NCBI GenBank assembly: GCA_947359465.1
Contig: OX375873.1
Coordinates: 130,836,899 to 130,900,898 of the forward strand
Reading direction: 5' to 3'
Source: Metellina segmentata
Taxonomy: Eukaryota > Arthropoda > Arachnida > Araneae > Tetragnathidae
DNA length: 64,000 nt
Each line of letters starts with the position of its first letter. The first letter of the stretch is position 1. The notes beneath the pieces are model-generated. The model saw nothing but the letters and a program-made list of their open reading frames with translations. It was not told the origin of the DNA and searched no databases. Both the position numbers and the translations under genes were made by a program. Shown here one piece after another: positions 36,411 through 47,470 of this stretch.

Positions 36411-38382
36411 TTAAACAACAGGATGACTTAAAAAAAGTACTCTCACATAAAAAAAATGCCCATCCAAGTGTCCAAAGTAAACCGAAAAGGAATTCTGCAA
36501 ACGCAAAAAAAAAAAAATACAAACTACGCCAACTAACCCTGGGAATAAACAAGGTTTCCAGCAGGAAGTGCCAGACTTCGGACACATAACATACTAGCAG
36601 AAGCTTATACATACTACAATATGTTCCAGCTGATAAAATACTCGCAAAAAAAAATACTGATTTCCACATGCTATTTTTCAGCTGTCCTTTAAATAGGATA
36701 ATGGGATAAAACGGGTTAAGCAATTTTGACAATTTAACACCATTTATTTTAGCATAATGATGTCATGTCCTTAGAAATTACATTCCAAATGGATAAACTG
36801 CCCTACCTGTAAAAACTTATAAACAACATAGGATTCTTCTTTAATATAAATATACATTATTTTACATTATTTAGATCAATAAATTTTACTTTAGTTACAT
36901 AATTACTACGATTTGAATTTAATAATGTAAGTTTTCTGGAGGAATACTTGAAAGCTGCACTTTTTCACCCAGTAAATTCTTCATTTTAAACTGTTCAACA
37001 AAACTTCACACCACTTTGCTTGATAACATAAAGCACAAAAGTATGTCAAAAATTCTGGATTGAAAAATGTTTTAAAAAGAAGAGTCTATTAAAAGGTAAT
37101 CAGTGTGGTGAGAGCTGACTGCATTCTGGAAAAAAAACATATTTCTTTCTTAGCACATGACTTCATCATAGGTTTGTTTTAATGGCTTACAGCGAGGAAA
37201 AAAAAGTTCTTCCCAGTTAACATATTTTTCTTCATATCTTATTCGAAAAAATGAAATTGTGTGGCAGGAATGGAAAAAAATGAATTTTAATTCCAGTGAC
37301 TGCTAGCGTATTCTCGACTTCCAACCCAAAGTGAACTCATTTAAATTTTATCTTGGGCTTTTCTTTTGAGCCTTCTGTCATTTGTGAAATATCTTTCCGG
37401 TATTTATAAGTATATCGATCCTAGCAAATTAATTGAGAACCATTGCAGGAACTAAAAGTAAAATGATAATTTGAAATGGCATAGAATGTTTTTAATTACT
37501 ATCACACACAAAAAACGTCGATGATTCGAGAAAGATATTTTCTCATCAGAGGGGACCAATATTTTAGAATATGAGAGCTTCCTAATTTTCCTCGGCTTTC
37601 TGCAGATTGGAAACTGACCGATTGGATTACGTCTGATTTTCATACCCCCTCCCCACCTCTTTGGGTCTGCAAAGGGCATATGACCCCTCCAAAAGCTCAT
37701 TTACAAGTCGGTGAACCCATAGTATGTGTAAAATCTTCGTCTAGAGACACTGTGTGCAAAACGATGCTATAAAAATGCCAATGAACGCGTCTTCTTCCTC
37801 CTGAAGCAGAAAGCAGGGAAGAGAAAACTTCTCAACTCCATTGGGATCGCTGTAAAATTACTTTTGGAGAAATCAGAGAAGACAGAGGACACCTCAACAA
37901 GTCTCTAAAGAGGGATGCTTTAAAAGCGAGAATCAGTCAGATTCGAGAGGACTCTCCCACGCAACCTCGTAAGCATACGGCGCTCAAGGAAAAGAACAAA
38001 TGGGACATTGAGTCTAACTTAACCACTCTACAGATGACTCACATTAACTTGCCGCATCCTCCCCCCTTCAGCTGATGTAAAGTTTCATTTTTTTAATCCC
38101 GCTTTTCACGATATTATCCGCGCTATCACTAATGTTCCAGGAATAATCCTGTCTTCCTCATAATTTAATAAAGACGAAAGTTAATTTAAAGAACTGCTTC
38201 GAGTCATTCCTATGAGGTATGTTACTTTTCTTTTCATTTCTTAGTTCTTCACCAACAGATAAACTATACAAGGAGGGCAACCTGATCATACATTTATTTT
38301 ATTTTCTAACACTACCACTATTTTGATCATGCTTCGGCCATACACTTAACATAATGTTTAATTCTAAATTTAAAAAAAAATT
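36411..38382. other. Unassigned sequence
   Basis: No recognisable ends or motifs. A mixed-composition stretch near 37780-38070 reads unlike the AT-rich flanks but has no open frame of note. Confidence 0.4.
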
Positions 38383-38475
38383 GCCGACCAACCGGTATAG
38401 TGGTTAAGGTGTTAGCCACTATACCGGTTAAGGATCGGAAGGTTCCTGGTTCAAATCCGGGTCGGGGCATGGAAG
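38383..38475 (+). repeat. SINE-A tRNA-like head with local duplication
   Basis: It reads 'gccgaccaaccggtatagtg', box-A-like 'gtggttaaggtgttagcc', an extra 'actataccggttaagg' (inverse and repeat of the head), then 'ggttcaaatccgggtc', a perfect B box. The normal SINE-A body does not follow. Confidence 0.75.
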
Positions 38476-39153
38476 CTTTTTTTTATACCCTCCCCGAATC
38501 CACTCACCGTTAGGTTTAGAGTGTAATAAGATCCGTGGGGAAAGGGGGGCGACTTCCATCGAATTTTAGGGAGGTTCATAGGGACACACGCCGGCCGAAC
38601 GATCACTCATTTATACAAAGAGAAATAGTATGGGCAAGTTACATTCCCCGATCTGTAGTTACATCATTAAGCGGCCTTAAAACTAACAAGTAAACAAAAC
38701 CTCCGGAAAATCCGGGCAAAACAGAACATGAGCCGGTGGTACACCGGAAATAAGAAAATAAACACCGGTGGCACACCGGGAGTATTGAGAATAACCGAAC
38801 AGAACAGAGAAAAGAAATAATTCAAAAAAAAAAAAAATCGTTGACTCAAAATAAAATTAGTGGAATTTAAAGAACAATATATAAAATTGAAACAAGAACT
38901 GCAAAACACGATTGTGAATATGAGCTGTGAATATAATGAATGTGATTATGTTTATTTACAAATGAACGGTGAAATAAATTATGCCGTATTTGGGTATGTT
39001 GCTATGAAATAAGTATATTATATTGTGAAATGAACATACTTTTTAAAATAAGTTAAAATTTAAGAGTGTCATGTTTTAAAAATATTATTAAGAATGATCT
39101 ACACACATGATATTTAAAAGATTAAAACTTTAAAATTTCAAAAGTTTAAAAGA
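38476..39153. other. Foreign segment between SINE-A head and tail
   Basis: About 680 bp not seen in other SINE-A copies. It includes a short GC-rich start ('cgacttccatcgaatttt'), duplicated 'ggtggtacaccgg' and 'ggtggcacaccgg' at 38733 and 38766, and AT-rich DNA. It may be an insertion or a different 3' body. Confidence 0.45.
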
Positions 39154-39301
39154 GGGGATCGCTCCGGGTGTTCTGACCGTGGTTCAAAATTACGAGGTGT
39201 TGTCCTCGGATCTTTCCCTTAAGAGACTGATCCCGGACCGTCGTCAATAGCCCGTTCTGTTGCTCAAGTACGACGTTAACTAAACATTACCTAACATTAC
39301 T
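39154..39301 (+). repeat. SINE-A 3' end
   Basis: It contains 'ctgaccgtggttcaaaatta', 'gtgttgtcctcggatctttc', 'gatcccggaccgtcgtcaat' and a tail with repeated 'ctaacattac'. It is the best preserved 3' end in the window. Confidence 0.8.
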
Positions 39302-39349
39302 AACTAAATAAAATTCCAAACAGTCAAGATAAAAACTAATACCGTGCCT

Positions 39350-39590
39350 CATGACAGGGCCTGTTTGGCCAAGCTACGACAAACACAAGAAAATGGGAAG
39401 TAAATAATATGATAGAAAATAAAGGACCGGGGTATAGACTACTGATATGAAAACAGAAAAATGTTCTTGGGTGTATCCCGGAAATGCGACCCCAATTTTA
39501 AATAAATTCAGTCAACTCCATTGGAAATTAAACGAACACACATGTTCATTGGGTTCATGAAGCCCGTACAAACCTATGCCTATGAAGGAA
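39350..39590 (+). repeat. Short dispersed repeat (SDR) copy
   Basis: It shares 'agggcctgtttggccaag', a 'gtatcccgg' block and 'catgaagcccgta' with 26765-27000. Confidence 0.4.
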
Positions 39591-39725
39591 ATAGAATATC
39601 ATGTTATTAACAATAGGAAGAAAACATGCTAACAAATCGAGTGGTTGTTTTGTTACGATGCAAGATCCAGAATAAGTCAACACCGAAAATAGTTAATCAT
39701 GTAGTTATATATACAAGGACATATA

Positions 39726-40219
39726 CTATTTAACAAAAAAATTGACGCGTGCTCTATGGGAGAGAGATCAGGAGACCTAGCTGTCCAAGGAAATGTTGGG
39801 AAAGCTTGAAGACAGTTCATATCAACACGTGCACTGTGCGGCCGGGCATTATCTTGTCCATGAGTTCCATGAGTCCATGAGTTATGTCCATGAGTTCGCA
39901 AAAGGAACAAGAACACAACCGGTCGTAGAATGTCGTCTTCGTTCTGCTGTGCTGTAAGTGTGCCTGAAATGACTACCAACGAGGTCTGGCTATCAAAGGA
40001 GATGGCACCTGAGACCATAACACACTGTCGTGGGCATGTGGGGCATGCGATAGTAAGGACAGTATCCCCACGCTGCACTGGACGTCTCCAGACACAGTTG
40101 GAAACGGGACTTGCCACTGAAGACTATACGTCCCCAGTCAGTGCTGTTACAAGTTGATCAAGCCCGGTACCACAGTAATTCTGCACCTCCTTGGTGCGTC
40201 AATTTTTTTTGTTATAGAG
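39726..40219 (-). mobile_element. Tc1-like deletion derivative, 494 bp
   Basis: Inverted ends 'ctatttaacaaaaaaattga' and 'tcaattttttttgttatag' (plus ag) are flanked by TA at 39724-39725 and 40220-40221. The interior is a C-terminal transposase fragment on the minus strand. The N-terminal DNA-binding half is deleted. Confidence 0.85.
39750..40150 (-). pseudogene. Tc1-like transposase, catalytic fragment
   Basis: The open minus frame shows CVMVSGAISFDSQTSLVVIS (the 'VMVWGGIS' block), ILRPVVFLFL, then QDNARPHSARVDMNCLQAF with the second catalytic Asp, and FPWTARSPDLSPIEHA with the catalytic Glu. A local duplication of 'tccatgagt' units (39858-39898) inserts HGHNSWTHGTHG just before the QDN motif. 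The tail after the Glu is lost and the first Asp region is missing. Confidence 0.82.
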
Positions 40220-40435
40220 TATAATTATAGGATTTATTAAAAACGTAAGAAAATTCCTTTGTTTCCCCCCAGCTGGAAATTTTATAGAGCATTTTATCAG
40301 ACATTTAGCTTCTCCTAAAACAGCTTGTAATCGATAAACGTAAGTCAATAGTGATAATGAGTGTTTTTAAAAACGGCTCTGAGACATCGATGAGATTTTG
40401 TAAAATCGCTTTGTTCAGATTTAGTTACTGAATAG

Positions 40436-40758
40436 GGTAATGGTATTGGTATTAACATCGCACTGGAGAAACACAATGGGGGCTGTTGGCGACGGTCCGT
40501 GCGCAAAACGGACGGAAAAGATCCAAAGACAACATCACGTAATTTTATACCACGGTCAGATTACGAGGCCACACCTAAGCGCTGGCACCACACTCCCTAA
40601 GCTTCCACACTTGTTCAACGAACGAATATTTGAGCCCTTGATAGATTTAACATGCATTAGCCCCCTCGCACATAATTATCTTTGGCTGCATCGAATTTTG
40701 AACTGGCAAGTCTCCGGTTGCTAATTAATGATGCTTCCGACCGGGTTACCGCGGCCCT
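40436..40758 (-). repeat. SINE-A-related full copy, alternative head, reversed
   Basis: On the minus strand the head 'agggccgcggtaacccggtc' and a degenerate B box lead into the body ('gaagcttagggagtgtgg', 'gtgtggcctcgtaatctgac') and a tail of TACC-type repeats (reverse of 'gggtaatggtattggtatta'). The head subfamily matches 24705-24915. Confidence 0.75.
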
Positions 40759-40994
40759 ACTGAAGAGAGAAATTATGTGGATGAAACAAATGTGCCAGAC
40801 ATTTGACTTTTCGTCAGTCGCCATAATGAGGAAAGTTGTTTGGAATTACTCTTTTTCCATTCAATTTAGTCACAAAATCAAGTATCTAACTTTTGCAGAA
40901 TTACTGTTAGACAATGCTTAGTGCGACGTGCAAGTTATTACAGAGACAGAAAAGCAAATACGTGACATACTGTTTTGTGAATTGATGAACAATT

Positions 40995-41240
40995 GGGCTT
41001 GAGGTCAAGATGCTGGCTTCTAGATCGAAAGATTCTTAGTTCGAATCCGGGGTGTATGTATGTATGTATGTCCGTCTACAATGAATAAATGGCGTTTTTA
41101 TTAATGGGTTGAGACGTTAAGGTATGTATGAGGTGCCACTGGAATCCACCCATGGTGGAATAGGGTAATGTCAAGTGGCTCACAATTCTTGCCCTATTGA
41201 GTGATGATAACTAACGTTCAATTGACTGAGCTTTGGTTAT
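40995..41240 (+). repeat. tRNA-like SINE head with (GTAT)n
   Basis: A perfect B box, 'agttcgaatccgg', occurs at about 41037, preceded by 'gcttgaggtcaagatgctgg'. A (GTAT)n run and an unfamiliar body ('ccacccatggtggaataggg') follow. It may be a third SINE family. Confidence 0.45.
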
Positions 41241-41852
41241 AAGAAAGCTTTGTGAATAGTACAAAACCTGCAATTATGTAACCTGCATAAAAAATAAGTA
41301 TAAGATGAAACTCTTCTTTTCTAAAATGATTGTATTGGAAGTAAGAAATTTCCGTTCCTTGCTGTCTGGGGAATTAGTTAAGTCATCTGAAATTCTTAAA
41401 ACACTTTTCTGTGTTTCTCAAGTTGAGAGAGGCTATTACAATGTGCTCTTTGCTGACTTAATATGACAGTAGTGATCATTATTTTTTATTGCTCTTTGAA
41501 ATTTGTGTCTCTGCATCAGCATCAATTTTAACAGGGAAATTGTTTTCCTTTCATTCAGAGAAATGCATCTCAGTGTGTCGTCTACGAACGTCTTCACTTC
41601 GTTTCAGTGCGTAAATATGTGTATGGATTTGTTCTAAACGTTACTACAAAATATTTTTACACATTTGTGACTTCAAAAACTAGGTCTGGTTTAAATATTT
41701 ATTAATTTTCTATCAATGGTATCTCGATTTAGACTAAACTCCTTCATTTTTACGATTTATGTAAAAACTATTATAATGAAAGAAAACAGCAGGTTAATTT
41801 AAGTTTTCATAAAAAAATTTACTGAGTTATTAAAAATCCTCTGGAAACTATC

Positions 41853-42130
41853 TTACGTGTTGTCCTCAAATATATCCTTTTGAATTGACCCCGGACCGTC
41901 GCCACTAACCCTTTGTGTTTCCAAACAAATATTACGTCCAATTAAAGCCACGCCTGGTTATTGGCGACGGTTAGGTATCAATCTCGAAGAGCAAGATCGA
42001 GGACAATATCTTGTAATTTGGCCACGATTAGAGGATGAGATCTACATCTAAGCTGGCACCCTACTCACCAAACGTTCACACTACGCCAGTGAACAGAAAT
42101 GTAAGAATCACGTTCAGCAAGTAATACCCC
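41853..42130. repeat. Two SINE-A fragments joined tail to tail
   Basis: 41853-41945 is a forward 3' end ('gtgttgtcctcaaatata', 'ccccggaccgtcgcc'). 41946-42130 is a reversed copy ('tattggcgacggttagg', then the antisense body 'ctggcaccctactcacc'). They meet at about 41945. Confidence 0.6.
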
Positions 42131-44635
42131 TTTAAATCTAACAAACCATGGATTTTTGTAAAAGTAACATCGTTCGATAACTTAAAACTTTTAAAGAAAC
42201 ACGCATTGCTTGATTCATTTTATGCTGAAACGTTACATTATTTGACATATTCCATTTAAACCATTTTAGGTTCTAAACGTTACTACCTAGTTAAAATCTT
42301 TAAAGACAATTAGAACGTGTCATACAATACATTTGAGAACATTATAATTGCTTTAGCATTAACTCTGATATGAATAAAATGAGGAGATTATAACTTCGCA
42401 GTCAAAGTATAACATTTTCTTTACAATCCTCCCCTATAATAGAAAGTTAAATTCGTCGAAATTTCTATTCATTGAACGCTCCAGTGCGATGTTAATTTAA
42501 AAAAAATACAAATAAATCAATTCATGGAATTTGCAAATTTGTCACTGCAAAATCTTTCAACGCTTTTGTAACTATATTTAAGACTAGAACTTATTGCTAA
42601 AGATCTGAAGACGGTTCAGCATTCTCTACAAAATGTTTTGTATATACAAATAAGTCTTGTAGTTTCACAGTGTTAATAACGCTAAGTAAAACAATACGTC
42701 TCCATAGTCTTAATATTAACATAATTTCGGGATGGTTTTATGTACAAAGTATGTTTACATCGCATTTAACTATCGAAATCATTATAGTCGAATGATGGAG
42801 TTCAACTAATATAGACTGGTAATGAGCCTCAACAGCTACAGTTGAGTGTTCCAATTATGATAAATGTGCGGAGCAATCAACATTTGATGCGTGAAATTAA
42901 AACAATGCAGAACTAATTTCCTTCATTCGCATTCACCAATTGCCTCACTGACGTATTCTACTCCTTAAACCTAGCGGCCGTGTCCCGACACAGTCCCGTC
43001 TGTGTATTTTTCGTAAAGACCTATTCCCATACGAAATCAACGTTGAACTAAACAGTATAACGGAAACGCAAACAATATAATTAGTATGTACGCTTTAATA
43101 CATACATGACAGCTCTCTTGTTAATTTGTGCCTTGTTTTAGACTGTGGCAAACTTATATATACAAATATCAGCAATACCGTTATGCAGATCATCGCCCTG
43201 ATCCGCGTCAATTGCGCACTGACTATAAAAATACGCATGTGCGTACAACTAGACTTTTCAATACTATTGGATGCTATGTTAAGCCAAGACAGTTTTGGGT
43301 AATTCACCATTTTACCTTTGCATCGTATATTAATCTTTATTTGCATTTGTTAATAAATTATAGTTTCAAGTTAAAAGTGTCTTATCCACACATAGTACAT
43401 AAAGATACTATAATGGTGACGCGGACGTGATATAAGACCAATGGGTTTTAACTTGCTTTTTTTCATTACACATTGATCTGCTATAATCAAGTGGTTAAGT
43501 GTTTTCTTATGATAGTTTTAGCCAAAAATGTATTTACGATTTTCTTATTGACCACTCTTGCTTTTAATCGCCCCTATTTCCCCTGGGCTCAACATTGCTG
43601 CCAATCAAGACTGCTTTGAAAGCCCACAAGGAAGATATCACCCAATTTGAGTTGATTCATAGGTTGAGATTTTATTGCACAAGGGCCATATTGGCCATGA
43701 TGCGCCAGACATAAGGCATACAATTTCAAGTAATGGACATACACACAATGAACGCTTTTACTGACACAGAAGAGAGAAAATCCCCCCGGAAAGAATGCAC
43801 CCACCTAATTTGGGAAGTAATGGTTTATTTTAAATCTCTTCCGTATGAATGGGTTTGATTGAAAAGGAAATCTCCATCGCATGATAATTGTCCCCTTCAC
43901 TTGGAAGATCCTGAGTCCTAATCAGTCTGTGCACTGTTATCACCCCATCAGGATTTATTGTTATAAAGATACATTATATTACGCAATATATTATTCCATC
44001 TGTTCCAATTCCAATACTTTGTCTTGGAAACAGTTTGATTTTTCTAACGGCAACTACAGAACACGCTTAATAACAAAATTACCGATAATCCACGGAGCTT
44101 ACTTTGTTCCCAGCTATTGCAGGGACTTGTGCGCTCACTCCGAACCGCGCGCGAGAAAGCCAACATTCGATAATATCTTCTTAACAGCCCTCATCTCTTT
44201 GAAAATCACCACCCCCTACTATTTAATTAAGTGTATTAAAGGAGGGAGAGAGGAGATCCTTCCCTTTGACGTGCACGGACTAAACATTTCTCCAGACTAA
44301 ATTAGAGCACCCGACTAATGAATTGTTCCTTCCCACAGTTAACCGAGATCGATTATTTCCAATTGAAAGACTGACGTCACGGAGGAGGTTATTAAATTCT
44401 GATACACTCTTCAGTCCGTCTTTAAGTGGTGGTGACAAGCGACCTGTCGCATCTGGATGCGGACTCAATTAGTTGATTTGCAGCGTGACGAACAGGCCGA
44501 GTAAAGTGTCTCTCCACTAATTATCGGACATCTCCTGACCCCAGCACCGAGTGGAGAACCCGATGTCATTCAGTTCTGTCTCGAGACGAACACTGCGATG
44601 GCTGAGTGCTTTAGGTACAGAAGCGTGTTTCTTTC
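42131..44635. other. Unassigned; SDR at 43660-43800; less AT-rich block 44.0-44.6 kb
   Basis: An SDR copy with 'acaagggccatattggcc' and 'gcgccagacataaggc' lies at 43660-43800. From about 44040 to 44600 composition is balanced with short GC-rich words ('ccgaaccgcgcgcgag'). The 139-codon frame at 43881-44300 is not recognised. This block could be regulatory. Confidence 0.4.
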
Positions 44636-44870
44636 ATTAACAGTATGCACGATTAATCGGTACTGCTGTATTAGTGGATTACTCAAAGAGGGGTAAAGGG
44701 AGACACTGTCCAAAATGTAGAAGCTTAGGACTGTGTACTAGGGTAATTTATTTTAACCCTCTACGTGTGTGTGTGTGTTCCTACGAAATATCGAATCCAA
44801 GATCTGGTCAATTTTTCAATAGACGAGAGATCTCGTCAAGACGTAACTCCTATTTCATTAACTGTATGCA

Positions 44871-44959
44871 AATATTCTTCTTCTGTATTGTCTTGAATGT
44901 TTCTGTTCACCACTTGCTTTCATATGCATCCCAGAAGAACATACGACAACAACAACAAC
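44871..44959 (+). mobile_element. 89-bp (AAC)n-tailed retro-insertion
   Basis: The segment ends in 'acgacaacaacaacaac' and is flanked by the 14-bp direct repeat attaactgtatgca (44857-44870 and 44960-44973). A target-site duplication of this length plus a simple 3' tail is the mark of a non-LTR or SINE insertion, here heavily 5'-truncated. The tail type matches SINE-B at 22814-23643, but the body sequence differs. The repeat could also reflect the array's own periodicity, because this word starts each monomer. Confidence 0.6.
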
Positions 44960-45545
44960 ATTAACTGTATGCACCATTAATCAGTACTGCCAGTATAATA
45001 GTATTACACATAAAGGGTAAGGGTAGACGTGTGTTCAAAAGGTAGAGTTATAGTAATGTGCTCTGTATTTAACACTATGGCAACTTATTTTAACCCTATA
45101 CGTGTTTCCGTGAGATACCTCATTCAAGATATGTTCGATTTTATATTGGACGAGAGATCTCGTTAAGACGTAACTCCTATTTCATTAACTGTATGCACTA
45201 TTAATCAGTACTGCCAGTATAATAGTATTACTCATAAAGGGTAAGGGTAGACGTGTGTTCAAAAGGTAGTTACAGTAATGTGCTCTGCATTTAACACTAT
45301 GGCAACTTATTTTAACCCTCTACGTGTTTCCGTGAGATACCTCATTCAAGATATGTTCAATTTTCTAATGGACGAGAGATCTCGTTAAGACGTAACCGTT
45401 ATCACGATTAATCAGTACTGCTAGTATAATAGGATTACCCTAAGAGAGGTAAGGGTAGACGCGTTTTCAAAAGGTAGAGGGATAAAAATTCTCTATATTT
45501 AAATCTAGGGCAATTTATTTTTACCCTCCACCTGTTCCGGTAAGA

Positions 45546-46763
45546 CAGTGTTTCCCAAAGTGTGGTACACGTACCCCCAGGGGTACGGGAAGAGTTTGGC
45601 GGGGGTACGCATTGCACCAAAGTTTGGTGGGGATATGCACTGCACTGTGCTTAGCTGCGCCTTACGTTCTCATGAGTCAAGTCAAGACAGTCTTGTGAGG
45701 CGTGAGATTGTCCGGAGTGACACGGCGGAAATATACCAAACTTCGTTACAGAAACAACTTACTTCGTTAACCCTCCGTAGGTCGCAACCGGCCTAACAGG
45801 CACAGCTTTGACATGAACTTCAATGTTTTCTTAATGATAGATTTGAGTTGAGATATTGTTTACATGACTGGAAATGGCCTAGTAGACTAGCATACTTAGC
45901 AGATAAATACTATGTTTTAAATTGCCTCAACTTATCGTTACAGGGCAAAGAAATTTCATTGTTTCACGTTCAAGATAAAGTGAAAGCAGCCATCGCAAAA
46001 CTAAAGTTATGGCAAAAGAGAGTTGGTAATGGAGTAGACTCGTTTCACTCTCTTCATGAGGTTATTCAAATTCGACCTTCAAATTGATGCTGATACTATG
46101 AAATGCATAACACAGCATTTGGAGAGTTTGCAAGTGGGCTTGAAAAACTATTTCCTTGATTTAACCAAAAATATTGAATGGATAAGATATCCGTTTAACA
46201 TTAACGAAACATGCATGCCAGAAGATTTATCGCATGCAGAAGAAGAACAATTGTTGGAATTGGCTTCAGACGGATTCTTGAAAAATAAACATAATACTTT
46301 AACATCATTCTGGTTACAAATGCAACCTGTGTATCCGGTTTTAACAGAAAAAGTTCTAAAATTCATCTTGCCACTTCCAACTTCTTATTTATGTGAAGTT
46401 GCTTTTTTAGCATTTGAAGACATTAAGTCGGAAAAAAAGGAACAGACTATTGGACGTGGAACCACATCTCAGATTAAAATTAACAACCAGGGAACCAAAT
46501 TATGACGATTTGTTATCTCAGTACAAACAATTTCATCCTTCTCATTGATCCAAATACAAACGTTATTTATAATATAACTTTTATTTATATTTTATTTTGA
46601 ATAATTTCATTTATATTTCCTTATTATTTTGTGAAAGTCACAATAAAAGAAAGAAATACATTTTGATTGTCATTAAAATGCATCCATTTTTTCGACGAGG
46701 GATACTCAGCGTTACGAAAATTATAGAAGGGGTATACATATGTCAAAAATTTGGGAAACACTG
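45546..46763 (+). mobile_element. hAT element, 1218 bp, with clean 8-bp target duplication
   Basis: A perfect 14-bp terminal inverted repeat (cagtgtttcccaaa / tttgggaaacactg) is flanked by cggtaaga at 45538-45545 and 46764-46771. The palindrome gtacccc/ggggtac sits at 45571-45586. The element split a tandem-repeat monomer and contains the C-terminal half of a transposase. Confidence 0.93.
45848..46548 (+). pseudogene. hAT transposase, C-terminal half (ZBED/FAM200-like)
   Basis: Three overlapping frames give a continuous reading. RLAYLADKYYVLNCLNLSLQ and GKEISLFHVQDKVKAAIAKL match the 'LADIFxxLNxLNxxLQG' block of ZBED5/FAM200-type hAT proteins. YFLDLTKNIEWIRYPFN then follows, with QLLELASDGFLKN and LPTSYLCEVAFLAFEDIKSE, the dimerisation motif 'FPTTYLCExxFSxLxxIKxK'. 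A last frame reads LLDVEPHLRLKLTTREPNYD to a stop at 46548. Two frameshifts (near 46060 and 46438) separate them. The N-terminal half with zinc finger and first catalytic Asp is gone. Confidence 0.85.
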
Positions 46764-47108
46764 CGGTAAGATATCTAGTCCAAGATATGGTCAATTTTAC
46801 TGAGGATGAGATAGCTTGTCGAAAGAAAACTGCACTGTTATTCCAGAGGGAATACAGATCCAAGTAGGTGACCAAGTAGTGATCCAAAACTGGTGACAGT
46901 TTTGGATCAGTTTTTCCACCAGAGGTTGGCTACTACATGCAATTTTCAACATGAAGATGAACCACCAGGAGGAATAATGCCACCACCGACCTGGCCGTCG
47001 TTGCTCAGCGTGTATTCCAACAGCTTTAACAACCTGCGAGGTGTAAGAGAGCAAATTCGATTAGTATTTGTCCCTTCTGTGTCAGCAAAACTTTCCTTGT
47101 AACTTTTG

Positions 47109-47148
47109 AAGACATACAATATCCATTAGTTGATATATTGTATGTCTT
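47109..47148. repeat. Hairpin, 14-bp arms
   Basis: Arms aagacatacaatat (47109-47122) and atattgtatgtctt (47135-47148) are perfect inverted repeats with a 12-nt loop. Confidence 0.9.
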
Positions 47149-47440
47149 GTTTGGCATAATATGGTCATATATGGCCCCGGCACCTTAAGACTTACCACCA
47201 CTGACTTCTTAGGCTTCAACGCTACACGGGACCAACTAGGTGTTATTTGTTATGGAAGGGGTAAACCGTTGTTACTTCTAACAGGAATAATCATCCACAT
47301 CCATACAAACTGGTATTCGAACCTCAGACCAAATCACATATTCATATGCCTTTCGTCATATGACGCGTTCCATTAGCTTGGCGTTGTTTGGCACTGCTTG
47401 ATTAATTAAAAACCAATCAACTCGGAATCTGCTGGGTGGC

Positions 47441-47470
47441 AGACAAATGTTCTGAATTGAACATTTGTCT
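47441..47470. repeat. Hairpin, 12-bp arms
   Basis: Arms agacaaatgttc (47441-47452) and gaacatttgtct (47459-47470) have a 6-nt loop. The hairpin lies about 320 bp from the one at 47109; no element joins them that I can see. Confidence 0.9.

Larger units (their letters stand above)
44636..46835 (+). repeat. Tandem array of about 220-bp units, twice interrupted
   Basis: Four monomers begin near 44636, 44960, 45184 and 45400. Each has 'attaatcagtactgc', 'gggtaagggtagacg', 'gcaacttattttaaccct', 'ttcaagatatgtt' and the palindromic 'gacgagagatctcgt'. Unit lengths are about 221 (unit 1 before its insertion), 224 and 207 bp. The last monomer is split by a hAT (45546-46763) and resumes at 46764 with 'cggtaagatatctagtccaa'. 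An 89-bp insertion lies at 44871-44959. Confidence 0.8.

Noticed and set aside
36280..36732. 150-codon minus-strand open frame
   Set aside because: It is Phe- and Ser-rich because the other strand is A-rich; no domain motif, and it overlaps a piggyBac-like terminus.
38383..38475. tRNA gene
   Set aside because: The head has good A and B boxes but an internal duplication and no cloverleaf; the same head begins other SINE copies.
43881..44300. 139-codon plus-strand open frame
   Set aside because: No motif, no signal peptide or domain pattern, and no sign of splice-linked exons; kept only as part of an unassigned block.
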